Source: an uncultured Lachnospiraceae bacterium (GTDB taxonomy: Bacteria; Bacillota; Clostridia; Lachnospirales; Lachnospiraceae). Taken from it: a DNA stretch of 9,016 bases. Shown here one piece after another: positions 7,463-9,016 of this stretch. The notes below the pieces were generated by a model that saw nothing but the letters and a program-made list of their open reading frames with translations, ran no database searches and was not told the DNA's origin. A program made the translations under genes and the position numbers. Numbering within the stretch: position 1 is the first letter of the stretch; each line of letters begins with the position of its first letter. Location: assembly GCA_910588215.1 (NCBI GenBank), contig CAJUQJ010000080.1, forward strand, positions 1-9,016, given 5' to 3'.

Positions 7463-7470
7463 AGAAAAGG
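7463..7470 (+). repeat. Left target-site duplication, AGAAAAGG
   Basis: AGAAAAGG directly abuts the left inverted repeat of the 159-bp element and is repeated exactly at 7630-7637, directly after the right inverted repeat. Confidence 0.8.
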
Positions 7471-7629
7471 GTTACAGTTCACGGCCTAACCGGCCGCAAA
7501 CTGTAACGCATCCAACCCATTCCAAGTCGCCTTCGGCGAGAGGCTGGATGCCTGAAACCGTAAAGTTATCGGCGAGTACTACGTACTCAATGCCCATGCA
7601 GCAAGGTGCAGGGCACCGTGAATAGTAAC
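7471..7629 (+). mobile_element. 159-bp MITE-like non-autonomous element with terminal inverted repeats
   Basis: The left end GTTACAGTTCACGG (7471-7484) and the reverse complement of the right end, GTTACTATTCACGG (7616-7629), agree at 12 of 14 positions. A perfect 8-bp direct repeat (AGAAAAGG) flanks both ends exactly, as expected of a target duplication. There is no coding sequence. The interior is a string of hairpins: 7471-7507 (9-bp GTTACAGTT/AACTGTAAC plus 5-bp CGGCC/GGCCG), 7508-7551 (GCATCCA/TGGATGC enclosing TCGCC-TTC-GGCGA), 7574-7588 (GAGTAC-TAC-GTACTC) and 7591-7615 (TGCCC-A-TGCA around GCAAGG). A second copy ends at base 53 and an inverted fragment lies at 7437-7456. An 8-bp duplication is known for several insertion-sequence families, so I cannot name the transposase that moved it. 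It separates the transporter genes from the next promoter. Confidence 0.82.
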
Positions 7630-7637
7630 AGAAAAGG
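7630..7637 (+). repeat. Right target-site duplication, AGAAAAGG
   Basis: This is an exact copy of 7463-7470, directly following the right inverted repeat. The inferred empty site reads CAATA-AGAAAAGG-ATCAT. Confidence 0.8.
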
Positions 7638-7663
7638 ATCATAGACGTTATAAAAGGAAATGA

Positions 7664-7691
7664 TTGACATATCAGAAATAACGCGTATAAT
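7664..7691 (+). promoter_or_regulatory. Near-consensus SigA promoter for the downstream lipoprotein gene
   Basis: A perfect TTGACA (7664-7669) and a perfect TATAAT (7686-7691) are separated by 16 nt. Transcription should start near 7698, giving a leader of roughly 110 nt before the ATG at 7811. It is the strongest promoter in the window and suggests high basal expression, perhaps restrained by the palindromes in the leader. Confidence 0.88.
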
Positions 7692-7715
7692 TTATGTCGG
7701 AATGAAATTCATATG

Positions 7716-7773
7716 GCAGAGTAATGTCGTGTAACAGTGAAAATAGGAAAGAAACGGTTACTGTTTACTCTGC
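7716..7773 (+). promoter_or_regulatory. 58-nt stem-loop in the lipoprotein mRNA leader
   Basis: GCAGAGTAA (7716-7724) pairs with TTACTCTGC (7765-7773) over 9 bp. Inside, AACAGT (7733-7738) can pair with ACTGTT (7760-7765), or GTAAC (7731-7735) with GTTAC (7757-7761). These pairings compete for the same bases, so alternative folds are possible. No known riboswitch class is recognised. Confidence 0.5.
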
Positions 7774-7777
7774 GAGA

Positions 7778-7793
7778 CACCTTATATAAGGTG
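7778..7793 (+). promoter_or_regulatory. Perfect 16-bp palindrome beside the ribosome binding site
   Basis: CACCTTATATAAGGTG is fully self-complementary. It ends 2 nt before AAAGGAGG (7796-7803), which lies 7 nt from the ATG at 7811. As DNA it could be a dimeric repressor site about 80 bp after transcription start. As RNA it would form a 6-bp hairpin with an ATAT loop next to the ribosome binding site. Confidence 0.55.
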
Positions 7794-7810
7794 AAAAAGG
7801 AGGAAAATTT

Positions 7811-8722
7811 ATGAAGAAAATGACAGCGTTACTGATGGCATTTACGCTTGTGTTCGCATGTGTGGGCTGCGGCTCGGACAATGCAGGTGCGGCGGAGGAA
7901 GCAGCACCGGAGCAGGCGGCGGCAGAGGATGCAGCAGCGGAAGAGACTGAGGCAGAGGAAGCAGCTCCGGAAGAGACAGAAGCAGAGGATGCGGCGGAAA
8001 CAGAGGCTGAGACAGCAGAAACCGATAGCGAAGAGCCGACTGAGGCAGAGAGCGCCGGTACAGAGGAGAAATCCGAAGGCGTTATGACTTATGCAGAGTA
8101 TGCGGCAGCAGAGCTTGACACGGAAGTGGTAGTGGAGACTTACGTGCAGGCGAAGCAGTCCTGGTGGGAGGATAAAGCGACTCTCTATACGCAGGATCAG
8201 GATGGTGCATATTTCATCTATGAGATGGCATGTTCCGAAGAAGATTATGAGAAGCTGACACCCGGTACGAAGATTAAGGTGACAGGTTATAAGGCAGAGT
8301 GGTCCGGTGAGGTGGAGATCATTGATGCGACATTTGAGATTGTAGAAGGCAATTACGTGGCAGAGGCTATGGATGTCACTCCTTATCTTGGACAGGATGA
8401 TCTGGTGGATTACCAGAACCGTTACGTGTCCTTCAAGGGTATGACCGTTGAGGCGGCAGGCCAGGATGACGCAGGCAACGACGTGGCGTTCCTTTATAAA
8501 TGGGACGGTTCCGGTCAGGAGGGAGACGATCTTTACTTTAACGTATCTCTTGACGGAGCAACCTACACATTTACCGTTGAATCCTATCTGTGCGACAGCT
8601 CGACAGACGTCTACAAGGCGGTGAAGGAACTGCAGATTGGTGATACAATCGATATGGAAGGCTTCCTCTACTGGTATGAAGGCGCTAACCCGCATATCAC
8701 AGCGGTACAGGCAGCAAACTAG
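7811..8722 (+). CDS. Lipoprotein with Glu/Ala-rich linker and beta-rich, OB-fold-like C-terminal region
   Basis: This 303-residue protein is predicted to be exported and lipid-anchored. The sequence MKKMTALLMAFTLVFACVGC gives a short charged start, a hydrophobic core and a probable modified Cys20, or less likely Cys17. Residues about 25-90 are a low-complexity linker made almost only of Glu, Ala and Thr, including a 10-residue repeat (EETEAEEAAP, EETEAEDAAE at 44-63). The rest (about 91-303) is rich in alternating beta-type sequence. It has two parts with similar pattern: 104-180, with PGTKIKVTGY, and about 197-300, with IGDTIDMEGF. Both 'x-G-x-x-I-x-V-x-G' strands resemble OB-fold domains; this is an inference from pattern and no family is named with certainty. 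An AAAGGAGG site precedes the ATG by 7 nt. The gene has its own promoter and terminator, so it is monocistronic. Function is unknown; binding a ligand at the cell surface is possible. Confidence 0.88.
   Translation: MKKMTALLMAFTLVFACVGCGSDNAGAAEEAAPEQAAAEDAAAEETEAEEAAPEETEAEDAAETEAETAETDSEEPTEAESAGTEEKSEGVMTYAEYAAAELDTEVVVETYVQAKQSWWEDKATLYTQDQDGAYFIYEMACSEEDYEKLTPGTKIKVTGYKAEWSGEVEIIDATFEIVEGNYVAEAMDVTPYLGQDDLVDYQNRYVSFKGMTVEAAGQDDAGNDVAFLYKWDGSGQEGDDLYFNVSLDGATYTFTVESYLCDSSTDVYKAVKELQIGDTIDMEGFLYWYEGANPHITAVQAAN
7940..7999 (+). repeat. 30-bp-period tandem repeat encoding the acidic linker
   Basis: Two adjacent 30-bp units starting GAAGAGAC encode EETEAEEAAP and EETEAEDAAE. More degenerate GCAGAGGA/GCGGAA units extend on both sides, from about 7888 to 8070. 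Such purine-rich repeats can change length by slippage. Confidence 0.55.
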
Positions 8723-8814
8723 GTTTACTGGAATCAGTGGAAAAGTGCAGATATTCTGTATACGGGTCTGAGACTCTGCAAAGCGGGAGTTTGTGCGATA
8801 AAAGAAAAAAGAAG

Positions 8815-8854
8815 ATGTCATATGCAGCAGTTTTGTTGTATATGACATTTTTTT
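8815..8854 (+). terminator. Intrinsic terminator of the lipoprotein gene
   Basis: ATGTCATATGCAGCA (8815-8829) pairs with TGTTGTATATGACAT (8834-8848) over 15 bp, with two G-U pairs and the loop GTTT. Seven Ts (8848-8854) follow. The A-rich stretch just upstream (8800-8814) would give a U-tract for transcripts arriving on the minus strand, so it may work in both directions. It begins 92 nt after the stop at 8722. Confidence 0.92.
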
Positions 8855-9016
8855 GTCAGGGGTCAAAAGGTGCTCTTTATACATTTGCCTTTCATAAAAA
8901 GCAGGGGTGAACTGTCAAAATATCTATTACCATTGCTATGTTACCTTATCGTTATGCTTATTAACTCAACTTTCCCACCTGCATAGTTGGCGTAAATGCT
9001 TGATTTTTCAGGCAAA
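8855..9016. other. Final 162 bases, no recognised feature
   Basis: Past the terminator the sequence becomes AT-rich. I see no promoter, repeat copy or RNA gene. A minus-strand frame from 9015 down to a stop at 8941 stays open for 24 codons and could be the end of a gene lying beyond the window. That length is common by chance. Confidence 0.3.

Noticed and set aside
7471..7507. The first hairpin as a rho-independent terminator for the transporter operon
   Set aside because: The stem is strong but is followed by GCATCC rather than a T-tract, and it belongs to the mobile element.
7471..7629. An integron attC recombination site
   Set aside because: The ends begin GTTAC and finish GTAAC, but the base after GTTA does not fit the GTTRRRY core, there is no integrase, and the 8-bp flanking duplication points to transposition.
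1..7629. A CRISPR array based on the repeated sequence
   Set aside because: The copies are kilobases apart or overlapping fragments, with no regular spacers and no cas genes.
8771..8792. Hairpin AGACTC/GGAGTTT after the lipoprotein stop
   Set aside because: Pairing depends on wobble pairs and a bulge, and no T-tract follows. The strong terminator is at 8815-8854.
7829..8884. A 351-codon open frame on the minus strand across the lipoprotein gene
   Set aside because: It mirrors the codon bias of the plus-strand gene, runs through the terminator, has Cys/Leu/Ile-rich content without a recognisable domain, and the plus-strand gene has a promoter, ribosome binding site and lipobox.
8941..9015. 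3' end of a minus-strand gene entering from the right edge
   Set aside because: Only 24 open codons, no recognisable motif, and such a length is common by chance.

Overview
The window looks like chromosomal DNA of an anaerobic Firmicute, most likely a Lachnospiraceae-type gut clostridium. This is an inference from overall style: strong AGGAGG-type ribosome binding sites, a CUT1-type sugar ABC transporter, lipoproteins with Glu/Ala-rich linkers, a SEC-C/DUF1186-type protein and mid-range GC. No ribosomal RNA or other taxonomic marker is present. All supported genes are on the plus strand.

Layout. Bases 1-53 are the right end of a small repeat element cut by the window edge. A short leader with a candidate promoter and a hairpin follows. 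Next are a CPBP-family (CAAX-protease-like) membrane protein (215-1258) and, 14 nt later, a cytosolic protein with a SEC-C zinc motif (1273-2577). Only 23 nt further begins a four-gene carbohydrate-type ABC transporter: MalK-like ATPase (2601-3701), two permeases (3829-4743 and 4807-5709) and a solute-binding lipoprotein (about 5762-7450). All six genes may be transcribed together, because I see no terminator between them. The 127-nt gap before the first permease is the most likely place for a break or an extra promoter. The binding protein is unusual in having a hydrophobic C-terminal segment as well as an N-terminal lipobox.

The 360 bases between the transporter and the last gene hold the most informative non-coding DNA. 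A 159-bp element (7471-7629) has 14-bp imperfect terminal inverted repeats and is flanked by a perfect 8-bp direct repeat, AGAAAAGG. This is the signature of a transposed MITE-like insertion. Its right end is identical to bases 1-53, and an inverted fragment of the same end (7437-7456) supplies the last codons and stop of the binding-protein gene. The region therefore carries at least three traces of one repeat family, two of them in direct orientation around the transporter block.

Downstream lies a near-consensus promoter (TTGACA, 16 nt, TATAAT). It drives a roughly 110-nt leader containing a 9-bp-based stem-loop and a perfect 16-bp palindrome next to the ribosome binding site. The leader precedes a lipoprotein (7811-8722) with a Glu/Ala/Thr linker and a beta-rich, possibly OB-fold, C-terminal part. 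A clear intrinsic terminator (8815-8854) closes this unit. I recognise nothing in the final 160 bases.

I found no CRISPR array, tRNA, rRNA or full transposase. The best candidate for something undescribed is the non-autonomous, hairpin-rich repeat family and its effect on the 3' end of the neighbouring gene.
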